From: a virus
Direction: 5' to 3' (one strand)
IMG/VR virus record: IMGVR_UViG_3300015360_000024
Coordinates: 1 to 64,000 of that record
Length of the DNA: 64,000 bases
This document shows positions 8,461-17,846 of this stretch, in pieces. Under the pieces are notes generated by a model. That model worked only from the letters and a program-made list of their open reading frames with translations. It searched no databases and was not told the origin of the DNA. The position numbers and the translations under genes are program-made. Within the stretch, counting starts at the first letter, position 1. Each line of letters starts with the position of its first letter.

Positions 8461-8676
8461 ATGGACGATTCCAAGTGGGAGGATTCCGCCACGCAGTGGC
8501 AGACCAACTATCTCAGGGTGAAGGCAGATCGCGATGCACTTGAAGCAAAGCTGCGAAAGATCTGCGAAGCTGGTATGAAGGTGCAGCGTGGATGCGACTG
8601 TGAGTACGATTACCGCTGTGGTAACTGCGAACAGATCCTGCAATTGCTTGGCACCATTGAGGAGATGATCCGATGA
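8461..8676 (+). CDS. Hypothetical coiled, Cys-containing protein (71 aa)
   Basis: A charged helix is followed by CDCEYDYRCGNC, probably metal-binding. Its stop overlaps the start of the lysis-type gene by 4 bases. Confidence 0.55.
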   Translation: MDDSKWEDSATQWQTNYLRVKADRDALEAKLRKICEAGMKVQRGCDCEYDYRCGNCEQILQLLGTIEEMIR

Positions 8677-9665
8677 TTCTAAAGCGTGGTGATAGTGGAG
8701 ATGCGGTAGAGCAACTTCAGCTCAAGCTCAAGGCGACTGGCTACGATCCAGGCGACGTAGACGGCGATTACGGCAGGAAGACAGAAGCTGCAGTGCTGGC
8801 GTTTCAGCTAGATCGCCCAGATGTCGATGATGACGGCAAGGCTGGGCCTCAGACAATCGGCGCGCTGAATGCTGCCATCTCAAAGATGAAACCTGCATCA
8901 GCTCTGCCACCTGCGCCGAGCGACATCGTTCACTGCGACGATGCGACCTGGAAGTTGTTCGAGTCGCTAGTCGATTTAATCGCCAAGCGTCCGGTTCGGT
9001 ACGGTCCAGGACGAGGGCTATGGGTCAAGGATAAGTGGGTGGTCACGTATGGTGCCGGCCAGCTCAACGGGACGATCAAGCAGTGGCCAAACGTCCTCGG
9101 GAAGACGTACCCAGCATTTCACTGCACGTCGTGGTGCAACTTCTTCATGAGCTGGCTGTGCCGCCGCAACCAGGACTACACGCACGCCGGCAACTGCCCT
9201 GAGATTTGGGAGCTACTACTGAGCAGCCCAGACGTTCATCAGAATCCCGGAGCAGGTCCATACCGTGGCTTCGGCGACGTGTGCTACACGGTTCCTCCGG
9301 ATGGGTCAGCCGTCAAGCGAAGCGGCGTGGCAAAGGTCATGGACGCTCGTGAGCTGTACGATCGCCGCGCTGATCTGCCGACATTTATGGTGTTCGGGCA
9401 GTCCACGAAAAAAGACGGCGGCGGTTGGAAGTGGTGGCATCACACGGGCGTGTACGTCACTAGAAACGGCAGCCTATATCGGATCGCCGCCGACGGATTC
9501 AAGGGCGACAACGGTTATTCCGCGAGTCCGATGAAGTACGTCGAGATCACTCCTAAGAACATCGGCAACTTTGGCAATGCGATCTATCGCGTCTACGGTG
9601 TGAAGACGACCGATGGCACGTACGGCGACAAGTCCCGTGCGTACGCTCCGGTGACGTTCGAGTAG
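8673..9665 (+). CDS. Peptidoglycan-binding protein, probable endolysin (330 aa)
   Basis: Residues 1-70 form a PG_binding_1 domain: LKRGDSGDAVEQLQ, a YGRKTEAAVLAFQ helix and a GPQTIGAL end. The remaining 260 residues have a conserved-looking FHCTSWCNFF motif and a WHHTGVYV motif. A Cys followed by a distant His would fit a CHAP- or NlpC-like cysteine peptidase, but I cannot confirm the fold. No signal peptide is seen, so export would need a holin. It is the last large gene before small hypothetical genes. Endolysin or virion-associated wall hydrolase are both possible. Confidence 0.7.
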   Translation: MILKRGDSGDAVEQLQLKLKATGYDPGDVDGDYGRKTEAAVLAFQLDRPDVDDDGKAGPQTIGALNAAISKMKPASALPPAPSDIVHCDDATWKLFESLVDLIAKRPVRYGPGRGLWVKDKWVVTYGAGQLNGTIKQWPNVLGKTYPAFHCTSWCNFFMSWLCRRNQDYTHAGNCPEIWELLLSSPDVHQNPGAGPYRGFGDVCYTVPPDGSAVKRSGVAKVMDARELYDRRADLPTFMVFGQSTKKDGGGWKWWHHTGVYVTRNGSLYRIAADGFKGDNGYSASPMKYVEITPKNIGNFGNAIYRVYGVKTTDGTYGDKSRAYAPVTFE

Positions 9666-9671
9666 TAAGCC

Positions 9672-9932
9672 GTGACCGTCGGCGAGCTAAAAGAAGAGTG
9701 CGAGCGCGTTCGCAAGCAAGGCCTGAAGTTCATGGTCTTGCGCATCGATCGGCACGGCGGTGCCTGGATGCAGATCATGAAGGGCCTGCTTGGGAACGTT
9801 GTCGGATCTGACAAGGATGGGTCATACGTCTCTGTGGATATCGCTAAGGTAGAGGCGAAGATCGCAGAGATTGACCCCGCAGTAGAAATCCCAAAGGTCC
9901 GTCCTCATCGCGCCAAGGTTATCCGTCCATGA
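9672..9932 (+). CDS. Hypothetical protein (86 aa)
   Basis: It starts at GTG 9672, 6 bases after the lysis-type gene. It is basic with a short helical N-terminus and a beta-rich middle. Its stop overlaps the next ATG. Confidence 0.55.
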   Translation: MTVGELKEECERVRKQGLKFMVLRIDRHGGAWMQIMKGLLGNVVGSDKDGSYVSVDIAKVEAKIAEIDPAVEIPKVRPHRAKVIRP

Positions 9933-10126
9933 AGTCGATTAGCTTTTCTGACTTCGCCAACGTCCCCATCTACAAGGACCCGCATATCTCAAAAGTTGAC
10001 GAGAACGGGAACAAGGTGGTGGCGAAGTATTACCAGGCTACTGGTGCAGTGCATGTTCACCCGGACCACTGGGATGAGTTCGTCGCGAAGATGACCGAGG
10101 TCGCAAACGCTGGTGAGGGCGAGTGA
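9929..10126 (+). CDS. Hypothetical protein (65 aa)
   Basis: ATG 9929 overlaps the previous stop by 4 bases and its own stop overlaps the HAD gene. Small mixed protein with VHVHPDHW. Function unknown. Confidence 0.55.
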   Translation: MKSISFSDFANVPIYKDPHISKVDENGNKVVAKYYQATGAVHVHPDHWDEFVAKMTEVANAGEGE

Positions 10127-10725
10127 TGTTTGCCTGTACGACCCGCGCAAGCGTTTGCGATGGTGCCTGTCCTGACTGCCCGAAGCGGAAGAAGCGACTT
10201 CTCCGGTACGTGTTCTTGGACATCGACGGAGTGCTGAACTCCAAGCACCACCTCCAGCAGCTCGTCCCGGTTTACGCCGACAGGACCAAGCCGACCGACT
10301 ACGAGATCGGATGGAACCAACTCGTCCCTGAGCTGGTTCAACGGTTAAACGGCCTAGTGGAGCCCGACGTGGTCTTCGTGCTCAGCAGCATGTGGCGCAA
10401 GTGGTTCGCGCTCGATGTGATGCAGGAGATGCTGGCCAGCCACGGCTTCAAGGGTAGGTTGGCCGATGCAACCCCATCCAGGCTGGCCGAATGCTCCAGA
10501 GGGCACGAGATTGCCTCCTGGATCGAATCAGAGACCGGCATCGAGCTGTCGCGTGGGCAGCGCGCCTGGCCGGCGTTCGTTATCCTGGACGACAACGCCG
10601 ATATGGACCGGCTGATGGGTCGACTAGTTCAGACGGACTACGACACCGGACTTCAGGACGAGCACATCGCGCGAGCCCGTCAGATGCTCGGACTCAGCGA
10701 CGCTCAGCTTCGATTCGCACCCTGA
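10123..10725 (+). CDS. HAD-superfamily phosphatase-like protein
   Basis: The HAD motifs are visible. Motif I is VFLDIDGVLN (residues 30-39), with the nucleophile Asp and the second Asp two residues on. Motif II is VLSSMWR near residue 87. A FVILDDNADM motif near 148 supplies the acidic pair of motif IV. A short Cys-rich N-terminus (CDGACPDC) precedes it. Such phage HAD proteins may dephosphorylate nucleotides or nucleic acid ends. The substrate is unknown. It overlaps the convergent minus-strand gene at 10694. Confidence 0.75.
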   Translation: MMFACTTRASVCDGACPDCPKRKKRLLRYVFLDIDGVLNSKHHLQQLVPVYADRTKPTDYEIGWNQLVPELVQRLNGLVEPDVVFVLSSMWRKWFALDVMQEMLASHGFKGRLADATPSRLAECSRGHEIASWIESETGIELSRGQRAWPAFVILDDNADMDRLMGRLVQTDYDTGLQDEHIARARQMLGLSDAQLRFAP

Positions 10726-10969
10726 GGCGCTCGAAGTCCTTCGTGGCCTGTTCTTGCTCCTCTGGCGTCATCTGACGTGGGAGGCTGGAATCCCAGTGGC
10801 CGATGTCTACCGGAGTTCCGTCGGATGTATCAAGCATGACGACATCGGCCGGTATCTCGTCGAACCGAGGACCACGCACGGGATCTCCGAGCGCGCGACC
10901 GAGGAGAAAAACCAGCGCAGCAACTGCGGCAATGCTGAGAAAAATGAGAAGAACAACGCCCATGATCAA
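10694..10969 (-). CDS. Small membrane protein (91 aa)
   Basis: One long hydrophobic segment at residues 3-25 is followed by a soluble charged tail. It is convergent with the HAD gene and follows the upstream gene with a 4-base overlap. Function unknown. Confidence 0.6.
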   Translation of the reverse strand: MIMGVVLLIFLSIAAVAALVFLLGRALGDPVRGPRFDEIPADVVMLDTSDGTPVDIGHWDSSLPRQMTPEEQEQATKDFERLRVRIEAERR

Positions 10970-11184
10970 CCTACGTACTTCTTGATAACGGTATGCATGC
11001 CGGTCGTCAAGAAAGGGAAGGTCTGGACCTTGACGACCTTGTAGGACGATGCCCCTCCTGCCTTTCTCATCCTGGAGATGCAGGCCTTCGCGCCGCTCTC
11101 CGATCTGTGTTTGTGACCACAGCAGATGGTTGGCAGTGGTTTGCCGTCCCAGGTGCAGCCCTCAACGATGAAGTGCGACGTCAT
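10966..11184 (-). CDS. Hypothetical protein (72 aa)
   Basis: I chose ATG 11184 (MTSHFIVEG) rather than the open frame up to 11349, whose first 55 residues look non-coding. It has a C-C-x-H group and a basic C-terminus. Function unknown. Confidence 0.55.
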   Translation of the reverse strand: MTSHFIVEGCTWDGKPLPTICCGHKHRSESGAKACISRMRKAGGASSYKVVKVQTFPFLTTGMHTVIKKYVG

Positions 11185-11350
11185 GGCTGAGCTTCTGAGC
11201 AAGTAGTGGCTGCACGTGCATTTGTGGCTGTCGGCAGAGTGGGGTCTCTGGAGATCTTCCACAGTAGTCGCAAAGCAAAGACTTCTCTTTATTTTCGCGC
11301 TGAACCGACATGGGCCGGCTGATTTACGCCAGCTACAGCCAAATCGCAAT

Positions 11351-11845
11351 CTACTTCTTGTTGAGATCGCGCTTTATGGCTTCTTGCATGATCTGAATCG
11401 CGCGTGCTTGTTTGGCCTCACGCTCCTGGGCGATCTTCCTGAGGTTTTCAGGGCTCTGCCAGTGCCCCAGCTGATCGATCATTGCTTCGCGTGACATCGC
11501 GCTGAACCCGAATGGGTCGAAGTTCACTGCCCCCATCTGAGTGTTGCTGCACCGTGGACCTCGGTACTTCGATTCCAGGAACGAGTCGTGAACTGAGCGC
11601 AGACGCTTGAATCGCTCCTCCTTGGCCTTGATCTCTTCGGCGGGGAGGTGCTGGTTGTGATCTGGATGGTAGGTCGTCGCGACCGAACGAAAGCCTTTGC
11701 GGCAGATCTCTTTGGCTTCGTCCAGGAACTTAGCGCCGTCCGTGTGATTGGACGCAGACCTGACCTTGGCGAAGACCTCTTCGGTTACACCCATCTCAGC
11801 AAGGCACTCGCGTACCTCGGCCGTCATTCCTGTCGTCTTACGCAT
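11351..11845 (-). CDS. J-domain-like protein (164 aa)
   Basis: Around residue 60 the sequence VATTYHPDHN contains the HPD tripeptide of DnaJ J domains, between two charged helices (ICRKGFRSVA and KAKEERFKRL). The N-terminus is longer than in a normal J protein and no zinc finger or peptide-binding domain follows. If it is a true J domain, it could recruit host DnaK. Function is inference. Confidence 0.5.
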   Translation of the reverse strand: MRKTTGMTAEVRECLAEMGVTEEVFAKVRSASNHTDGAKFLDEAKEICRKGFRSVATTYHPDHNQHLPAEEIKAKEERFKRLRSVHDSFLESKYRGPRCSNTQMGAVNFDPFGFSAMSREAMIDQLGHWQSPENLRKIAQEREAKQARAIQIMQEAIKRDLNKK

Positions 11846-11849
11846 TCGG

Positions 11850-12083
11850 TTAGGTCTTTACGAGATGGTGGATTGATACACCACCCGCACGACCTTCGAT
11901 GAGCACAACCGGATGTCCGTCGCCAAGTTCCCAGCATTCAGAGCGGGTCTTGGTTTCGATGAATTCCTTTGAGCCTGCGACCGAGTAGTACCGGAACGGC
12001 GTACCAATCGGATGTAACTCATTGAACTTAGATGCGTTTATAGAGTCAGGGCGACGGGCCACTAGAAGAACCCCTTCGGCCAC
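11850..12083 (-). CDS. Hypothetical protein (77 aa)
   Basis: A compact beta-rich protein lying between the J-like gene and a Cys-rich gene, in the same minus-strand run. No family recognised. Confidence 0.55.
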   Translation of the reverse strand: MAEGVLLVARRPDSINASKFNELHPIGTPFRYYSVAGSKEFIETKTRSECWELGDGHPVVLIEGRAGGVSIHHLVKT

Positions 12084-12525
12084 GGAGACCGATCGACCTC
12101 GATATCGACCGCCTTGCGGAACTGCACCTCCTGTTCCGGGGTTAGCGGGCAGGCACCCTTGGCGCTACGCATCGCAAGCGCCATGCAGTCCGGCGACGGA
12201 TGCGCGCGGATCAGCGCCCTGGCAAAGGCGATGAGGAACTCGACCGGAGCCGCAGCTTGACCAGCATCTCCTGTCGATCGCTGTTCATCGAGCTGCAACA
12301 CCCCGCGCCGATCGACAAGTCCTCGATCATCGCTTCTTTTTGCGAGCCCTGTGCTTTTTGAACTTCGCCGCACCAATGTCTTTCTCCGTCGAAAACCAGA
12401 CTCGGGCATGGCCCATGGATCGAGCCGTGTACCCGTAGACCGATCCAACACAACGATTTCTTGCAGCAGTAGCCACTGCCAATACAGGGCTTTGCCTGCA
12501 CGCCGTGGATGACCGCCAATTCCAT
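12062..12525 (-). CDS. Cys-rich phage protein, split by an apparent frameshift
   Basis: ATG 12525 opens a frame with CIGSGYCCKKSLC and later GAGCCSSMNSDR, a pattern I associate with a small phage family. That frame stops near 12211. Good coding (PVEFLIAFARALIRAHPSPD) continues in another frame to 12062. A one-base indel near 12240-12260 would join them into about 154 aa. Function unknown. Confidence 0.5.
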
Positions 12526-12555
12526 GACCCATATCATCATCCATAACGGAAATTG

Positions 12556-12963
12556 TCAAGGACGACTTCCCGCCTTGAGAGAGAATGGCAAGACGAAGCC
12601 TTCTGGCATTACCCAGAGGTGGGCGATATTGGCCTGATCGACGAGTTCATTGACTGGCGGGAATACCTCAACGGCAACACGCTGAGGACCCACCAGCTCG
12701 TTCTTGATCCTCTGCATGTCGGCCCAGGAGCGAACCATGTCGCCGTCGTGGCGCTGAATCCAGAGATGGACGACAAGGCCCCAGTCGGTCGCTTCGTCTG
12801 AGATCTGAACCGAGTAGCGGTTGTTGAGGTAGCCCTCGTATCGAAAGTTACCCTCGTGGCGCTTGTAGCGGACCATCGCCTCCTCGGGTGTTACCCGCAT
12901 CTCCCATTCGTTGAAGCCCTGGCGGGACAACTTCTGCAGCTGCTTCTTCTTCCGCTTCACCAT
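12556..12963 (-). CDS. DUF7694-like phage protein (135 aa)
   Basis: The C-terminal half (a KNELVGPQRVAVEVFPP stretch, then ANIAHLWVMPEGF) resembles a conserved phage domain that I recall as DUF7694. I start at the internal ATG 12963, before a Lys/Arg-rich N-terminus. Function unknown. Confidence 0.6.
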   Translation of the reverse strand: MVKRKKKQLQKLSRQGFNEWEMRVTPEEAMVRYKRHEGNFRYEGYLNNRYSVQISDEATDWGLVVHLWIQRHDGDMVRSWADMQRIKNELVGPQRVAVEVFPPVNELVDQANIAHLWVMPEGFVLPFSLKAGSRP

Positions 12964-13017
12964 CCAAGCTGAACATCGGCTTTGGCAATTGTCCATTGAT
13001 GGCGGATAGTGCCGGCC

Positions 13018-13254
13018 ATGGCGCTAGAGCTGAAGTCCACGAGGAGCGAGTTCGAGCTGAAAGACGAATCCGGCTACAAGTTCAGGATCGTCGCAGAGCA
13101 GGAGTTGTATGGGCTCAGGGCCGGATCTTGGGGAGCCGAAGTTACGTTTTCGACCGAAGGGTTCAAAAACATGGAATCTGCGGTGCTACATCTGCAGTCC
13201 GCTGCCGAAGCGTTCGTTCGAATGCTCAAGGAAGCGCGTGCTGAGTCACTCTAG
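13018..13254 (+). CDS. Hypothetical protein (78 aa)
   Basis: This is the only plus-strand gene among minus-strand neighbours. ATG 13018 starts a soluble protein with a beta-rich first half and a helical end. It overlaps the end of the virion-type gene at 13251 by 4 bases. Confidence 0.5.
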   Translation: MALELKSTRSEFELKDESGYKFRIVAEQELYGLRAGSWGAEVTFSTEGFKNMESAVLHLQSAAEAFVRMLKEARAESL

Positions 13255-13847
13255 GTTGATAGCTGATCAATCCAGACTTCGAGATCTGTCGTGACCGGCA
13301 GGAACCCAACCGACGTGGTTATCTTCACCCCGATGAGATCACCGGGAAAGTAACTGTCGATTCCGGCTGCCTGCGTTGCGCTTCCACCGGAACCAGAGCT
13401 ATGAACGAGTGACATCGCACAGGCGATGCCGTTTTTGGTAACGGTCACCGTCAGCGTTCCAGCTGTAATCGGTTCGGTAAGCCGCGTCGATATGCCGACG
13501 ATCGACCCGGCTCTAATCATTTTTATGGTGTCGAAGTTCGCCGACACCGTTGCGTCCAGTGGAACATCGGTTTGGCCAGCGGCTACATTTTGCTGGGCCC
13601 ACATCTCAGGCATAAAATATACCTCTGGACTTGCCGGTATTATAGTTTCGAGCGTCTTGATGACGTTCTGAACGACGATGTCCTGCAGCGGTCCAGGTCC
13701 GGTGTAAGTCGCGCCAGACGGGTCGACCTCCGACGCCGTCCAATAGACCATCAACGCAAGAGTCGTGTCGAATGCACGCATGCGATAACTGATGGCGTCC
13801 CCGCTTGATACGAGGCCCTTCGTTGATAGTCCTGCTCCGCTGCTCAT
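13251..13847 (-). CDS. Probable virion or tail-associated protein (198 aa)
   Basis: A Ser/Thr/Gly-rich, beta-rich sequence typical of phage tail or decoration proteins. It is last in a run of five paralogous virion-type genes, overlapping the previous stop by 4 bases. It ends LEVWIDQLST. Assignment rests on composition and context. Confidence 0.55.
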   Translation of the reverse strand: MSSGAGLSTKGLVSSGDAISYRMRAFDTTLALMVYWTASEVDPSGATYTGPGPLQDIVVQNVIKTLETIIPASPEVYFMPEMWAQQNVAAGQTDVPLDATVSANFDTIKMIRAGSIVGISTRLTEPITAGTLTVTVTKNGIACAMSLVHSSGSGGSATQAAGIDSYFPGDLIGVKITTSVGFLPVTTDLEVWIDQLST

Positions 13848-14737
13848 TGCTGGACCACTCTATGCGTTGTGATCTTATTGGGTCCAGAATAAGCAGTGGT
13901 TACGATGAACGTGGCGAACTCGCCCTGCCCAGATCCACCGGATGTTGCAGCTGAGGTAGCGGCACCCGTGTGAAAGCAACGAATGCGTGCGGCGGTCTGG
14001 CCGTTCGACGAATTCGTGACCTGATCCATATAGAAGTTGCCCTGCATGAGCGACGACGCGATGGCGATACCCTCGCCAACCGTGCCTGTCCCAACGAATC
14101 CAGAGCGCACAGCATTGAGGATGGCATCGCGCGCCTTGGTGGCGGTTGCGATATCCCGGATCGGAACACGACGCACGACCGTGCGGAATCCGGCAATCTT
14201 AGCCCGTAGCCAAACGCTGCCTTCACCGCCGCCAGACGAGACCTCCGCGTTGGAGAACGTGTACCTGTACTCGCCGTCGCCGAAGTGAGCGAAGGTTCCA
14301 GTGCTGTTCACATACCCGGCCAGATCTCGGTTGGTTTGAACCTCCCCAACTCCTGGTGATGCCACCGCCCCGCCTCCCACAAGCCCACTGGCAGGATATC
14401 CATTGACGTCGTAGACCGTGAAGCTGATTGTCTTCTTGTCGTCGTCGGTTTCTCCTAACTGAATTGGTTCCATGTCGTCCTCTTGCTGGCTAGAGAAACC
14501 GAATATCTCGCCATCGTAAAATCCTTCAGTGTATTGCATGCGCCCGCAGGAGCTTGGGACGATCTCTGTGAACGAGGTGGAGGTCACAGGTGGAAGCGTG
14601 TTCTGAGCGGTCGGCCACACAACGGCAATGGGTGTTGAAGCGACAACAACTGGATTTATCTGCGTCTGCCACACGACGTGGAGTGGCGTGCTTGCGACGA
14701 AGATAGGAACGACTGCCATTGTGTTGAACGTCGCCAT
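13844..14737 (-). CDS. Virion-type protein, family B copy 2 (297 aa)
   Basis: This is a clear paralog of the 16963-17844 protein. Both share a YTEGFYDGEIFGF / DDGFENGERFGF segment, a PASGL glycine turn, VQTNRDLAGYVNSTG, and an identical-style C-terminus TGPxKIxTHRVVQQ. The N-terminus has two similar ~20-residue units with PIxVVWxT. It is beta-rich, probably a tail fibre, whisker or capsid decoration component. No enzymatic motif is visible. Confidence 0.6.
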   Translation of the reverse strand: MATFNTMAVVPIFVASTPLHVVWQTQINPVVVASTPIAVVWPTAQNTLPPVTSTSFTEIVPSSCGRMQYTEGFYDGEIFGFSSQQEDDMEPIQLGETDDDKKTISFTVYDVNGYPASGLVGGGAVASPGVGEVQTNRDLAGYVNSTGTFAHFGDGEYRYTFSNAEVSSGGGEGSVWLRAKIAGFRTVVRRVPIRDIATATKARDAILNAVRSGFVGTGTVGEGIAIASSLMQGNFYMDQVTNSSNGQTAARIRCFHTGAATSAATSGGSGQGEFATFIVTTAYSGPNKITTHRVVQQ

Positions 14738-14740
14738 AGT

Positions 14741-15847
14741 TCAGATCAGCAACATTGCTGCCGCCACATCCCTCCATGGACGAACCATCTCCGCTCCAAT
14801 GGTCACCATCCAGTTTGAGCGAACTGGATCTGTGTTTGGGTTGTCTCCGATATCAAAGCCTGGGTGCATGTTGGTCGCTGTCGGCACGCCAGTCTGAGCG
14901 GTATGACAAAGCCACCAATCGATCGGGCTTCCCAGGATTCCATCGAGATTGGTCGCTTTCTCGCCGCTCCAGACGATCGGATAAAGCGGAGCCGTGGTTC
15001 CTCCCTGGAGTGCAGGATAGTTGGCGTTGAAGAAAGGGTCGTTAAATGTTCGAGTACCCCCATCAGCGACATTGGCAATATTATTGAACCCTGCGCCCAC
15101 CCGAACCATTCTTGAGGCCGAATTCGTGAAAACGCGGGCGTGCGTTCCCAGATATCCAGCAGCACCGATCGCGCCGAGAGTGGTGTTAATTGAACCAGCC
15201 GGAGACGGGGTAATAATCGGCGGATTGACAACCTTGGCAAAGTTTTGATGCCGATATCCGACGTATGGAACATCGAACACGTTGACGCCGCAGTAACTAA
15301 TCACCATCTCGATGCCAATTGCTGCTTGAATGTTTCCAGAACGCGCGAGGAGGCACGACCACTGTTTCGTGTCAGTAGTTACCCAGATAGTCATAACGCG
15401 ATCAGCCGACGTCGCCGCATTAACCAGTGAATTAGCGACAGAGGTCAACACCTGGTCGGTCGCGGTAGGCTGGTGTGTTGTCGTTACTGCCAGAGTAAAA
15501 AGTCCGCCAGGAGAGTAGGTTATGCTGCCAATATCGTCCGTGGCGCCCTGAAATGCGAACATCACCTGAAGACCGTCAGCGTTCTGAAGAACTGCAAACG
15601 ATTGTGGGGTTGCGGCTGAGGCTCCACGCGTGGAGGCGTTAGCTACGTTCAGCCATCGATCGGTCGTGTCGCCAGAGCCAGATGGCCCAGTAGTTCCATT
15701 GCTCGTGAATTTGATCGTCCATCCAGCCGCCAACATCTTGGTCTTGTTCTCATAGAGGAACCACCCTGTCGAATCCGCGAGCGATGTGTACGGACGACGA
15801 AGGTTTGGAGAAACGTTCCAGGACTTGGTAAGAATTGGGGCGGGCAT
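14741..15847 (-). CDS. Virion-type protein, family A copy 3 (368 aa)
   Basis: One of three family A paralogs. It shares the opening W-x-x-SPN-x-R, the motif GWTIKFTSNGTTGPSGSGD, a central ITYSPGGLFTL, and a C-terminal NWMVTIGAEMVRPWRD. These are conserved across all three copies with lower identity in between, as expected for surface proteins diversifying after duplication. A fibre or lectin-like role is inference. Confidence 0.6.
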   Translation of the reverse strand: MPAPILTKSWNVSPNLRRPYTSLADSTGWFLYENKTKMLAAGWTIKFTSNGTTGPSGSGDTTDRWLNVANASTRGASAATPQSFAVLQNADGLQVMFAFQGATDDIGSITYSPGGLFTLAVTTTHQPTATDQVLTSVANSLVNAATSADRVMTIWVTTDTKQWSCLLARSGNIQAAIGIEMVISYCGVNVFDVPYVGYRHQNFAKVVNPPIITPSPAGSINTTLGAIGAAGYLGTHARVFTNSASRMVRVGAGFNNIANVADGGTRTFNDPFFNANYPALQGGTTAPLYPIVWSGEKATNLDGILGSPIDWWLCHTAQTGVPTATNMHPGFDIGDNPNTDPVRSNWMVTIGAEMVRPWRDVAAAMLLI

Positions 15848-15856
15848 ACAGTTTCC

Positions 15857-16966
15857 TTAGGCCGACAGGATGGACGCGGCGACGTTCTTCCACGGCCTGA
15901 TCATGGTTGGTCCCCAGGCAATGAACCAGTTGGTGCGAGGATCGCCAATGCCTGTTTGCCCGCCGCTCACGCCAGGGACGTCGCCGGGCTCGAAGCCAGG
16001 AAAGACGTCGTTGAATGCTGGAGTAGCCGTGTTCCCGCCATAGCCAATCCACCAGTCCACTGGAGTGCCCAAAAAACCGTCTAACTGAGCTGCCTTTTCG
16101 CCGCTGGGAATCCATGGGATTAGCGCCATCGTTCCGTTCTGAAGTGCTGGAAGATTCGACAAGAACGAATCTTCTATGGCTAGGGCAACGCCTGCGTTGG
16201 CGGCGAGTTGAACCGTGCCACCTCCAACTCGTGTGATGCGGTTAACTCCGGCGGTAAACACGCGTGCAAGACCGCCGATCCACGCGGCGGCACCTGCTGC
16301 TGTTGAGGATGGGTCGTAGACTGGCCCATTGCCGCCTGTGGCATTGTTTCGATCGAACGCATTGTAACGATATGCAAGGTACGGTTTTGCAAACACGCTA
16401 ACAGGGCAGGCGCTGTTGATCTTCTCGAAACCGAGCATGGTCTGGAAGGTGCCAGCCCTAAACAGCCCGTTCGACCATGCAGTTCCGTCGTCGGCTGCCC
16501 AGATCGTCATCACACGATCCGCCGATGCTGTCGCATTGACGACCGAGTTGCCCTGACACCACACGACCTCATCGGTTGCGGTCGGCTGAAATCGTGAGTC
16601 GGTAACGTTAATTACGAACAGGCCGCCAGGGGAATAGCTCAAGCGAATCACGTCGTCAGTGGTGCCCTGGAAAGCGAATAGGAGCTGCACACCGTCCGAA
16701 CTCTGCAGCACGCTCCATGATTGGACAGCAGTAGACGTGGCCCCTCGCACGGAAGCTGCTGTCTTGTTAGTTATGCGGTCAGTTGTGTCTGCATTGCTCG
16801 CAGGCCCAGTGGTTCCGTTACTTGTAAACTTAACCGTCCAACCATGTGTCTTTAGCCAGGCATGGTTTTCGTAGATCCACCAGCCAGACATATCGACAAG
16901 GGACACGAACACGTTGCGTACGTTCGGATTGATCGACCAATCCTTTTGAAGCTGTATTTCCGTCAT
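15857..16966 (-). CDS. Virion-type protein, family A copy 2 (369 aa)
   Basis: Paralog of the 14741 and 17847 proteins, with the same GWTVKFTSNGTTGPASNAD block near residue 45 and an NWFIAWGPTMIRPWKN end. Nothing enzymatic is visible. It overlaps the upstream family B gene by 4 bases, so the cassette is co-translated. Confidence 0.6.
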   Translation of the reverse strand: MTEIQLQKDWSINPNVRNVFVSLVDMSGWWIYENHAWLKTHGWTVKFTSNGTTGPASNADTTDRITNKTAASVRGATSTAVQSWSVLQSSDGVQLLFAFQGTTDDVIRLSYSPGGLFVINVTDSRFQPTATDEVVWCQGNSVVNATASADRVMTIWAADDGTAWSNGLFRAGTFQTMLGFEKINSACPVSVFAKPYLAYRYNAFDRNNATGGNGPVYDPSSTAAGAAAWIGGLARVFTAGVNRITRVGGGTVQLAANAGVALAIEDSFLSNLPALQNGTMALIPWIPSGEKAAQLDGFLGTPVDWWIGYGGNTATPAFNDVFPGFEPGDVPGVSGGQTGIGDPRTNWFIAWGPTMIRPWKNVAASILSA

Positions 16967-17844
16967 TGCTGAACCACCCGATGTGTAGCGATCTTACTGG
17001 GTCCCGTGTACGACGTTGTCACTATAAACGTGGCAAATTCACCTTCACTAAAACCTCCGGCTGTTGCTGATCCAGCGGCGGCTCCGGTATTAAAACACCT
17101 GATGCGCGATAGGGTTTGACCATTCGAGGTGTTGGTGACCGTGTCCATGTAGAAATTGCCTTGAAGTAGAGCGACGCCGATAGCGACGCCCTCGCCGATC
17201 GTGCCAGTTCCAGTAAATCCAGATCTCGCCGCGTTAAGAACGGCATCCCTGATTTCGTTCGCTGATGGTTCAGCGATACGCAGTGGAACGCGGAAGATAG
17301 CGGTGCGAAACCCTGGAACCTTGATTCGTAGCCAGATGCTACCTTCGCCTCCGGGCGCGGCAATCTCTCCAGCGGCCAGCGTGTAGCGGTACTCGCCGTC
17401 CGCGATGTGTGTGAACGTTCCGGTAGCGTTTATGTATCCAACGAGATCTCGGTTAGTCTGAATCTGACTAGCCGATGGTGCGCAAACGTCTCCCTCTCTG
17501 AGGATCCCGCTCGCTGGCTGTCCGGTGATCGTATAAAGGCGGAAGCTGAATGTTCGCCTGTCGACGTCTGCCTCTCCTGGCGCGACAGGAGGCATGGTCT
17601 TCTCGCGAGGCGAGGCGAACCCGAACCGCTCACCGTTCTCGAACCCATCGTCATAATCTACCGTGCGAGATTCTTGGCCAGTTAGAACGTCAACGAGGTC
17701 GCTGATCGACGGAGGTGTTGATGCTGGGAGCGCGTTTGCGATCAGCACCTCCACTCCTGATAGTACGTCGACCAGGTCAGACGTCGTTGCTATGGGCGAC
17801 GGAAGATCTTGGAACCGTACAGCCTGTCCGTCAAGAAAGGCCAT
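16963..17844 (-). CDS. Virion-type protein, family B copy 1 (293 aa)
   Basis: Paralog of the 13844-14737 protein; the C-terminal ~200 residues align by eye almost throughout (for example SIWLRIKVPGFRTAIFRVP against SVWLRAKIAGFRTVVRRVP). The N-terminus differs and contains two SDLVDVL units. It sits between family A copies 1 and 2. Confidence 0.6.
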   Translation of the reverse strand: MAFLDGQAVRFQDLPSPIATTSDLVDVLSGVEVLIANALPASTPPSISDLVDVLTGQESRTVDYDDGFENGERFGFASPREKTMPPVAPGEADVDRRTFSFRLYTITGQPASGILREGDVCAPSASQIQTNRDLVGYINATGTFTHIADGEYRYTLAAGEIAAPGGEGSIWLRIKVPGFRTAIFRVPLRIAEPSANEIRDAVLNAARSGFTGTGTIGEGVAIGVALLQGNFYMDTVTNTSNGQTLSRIRCFNTGAAAGSATAGGFSEGEFATFIVTTSYTGPSKIATHRVVQQ

Positions 17845-17846
17845 TA

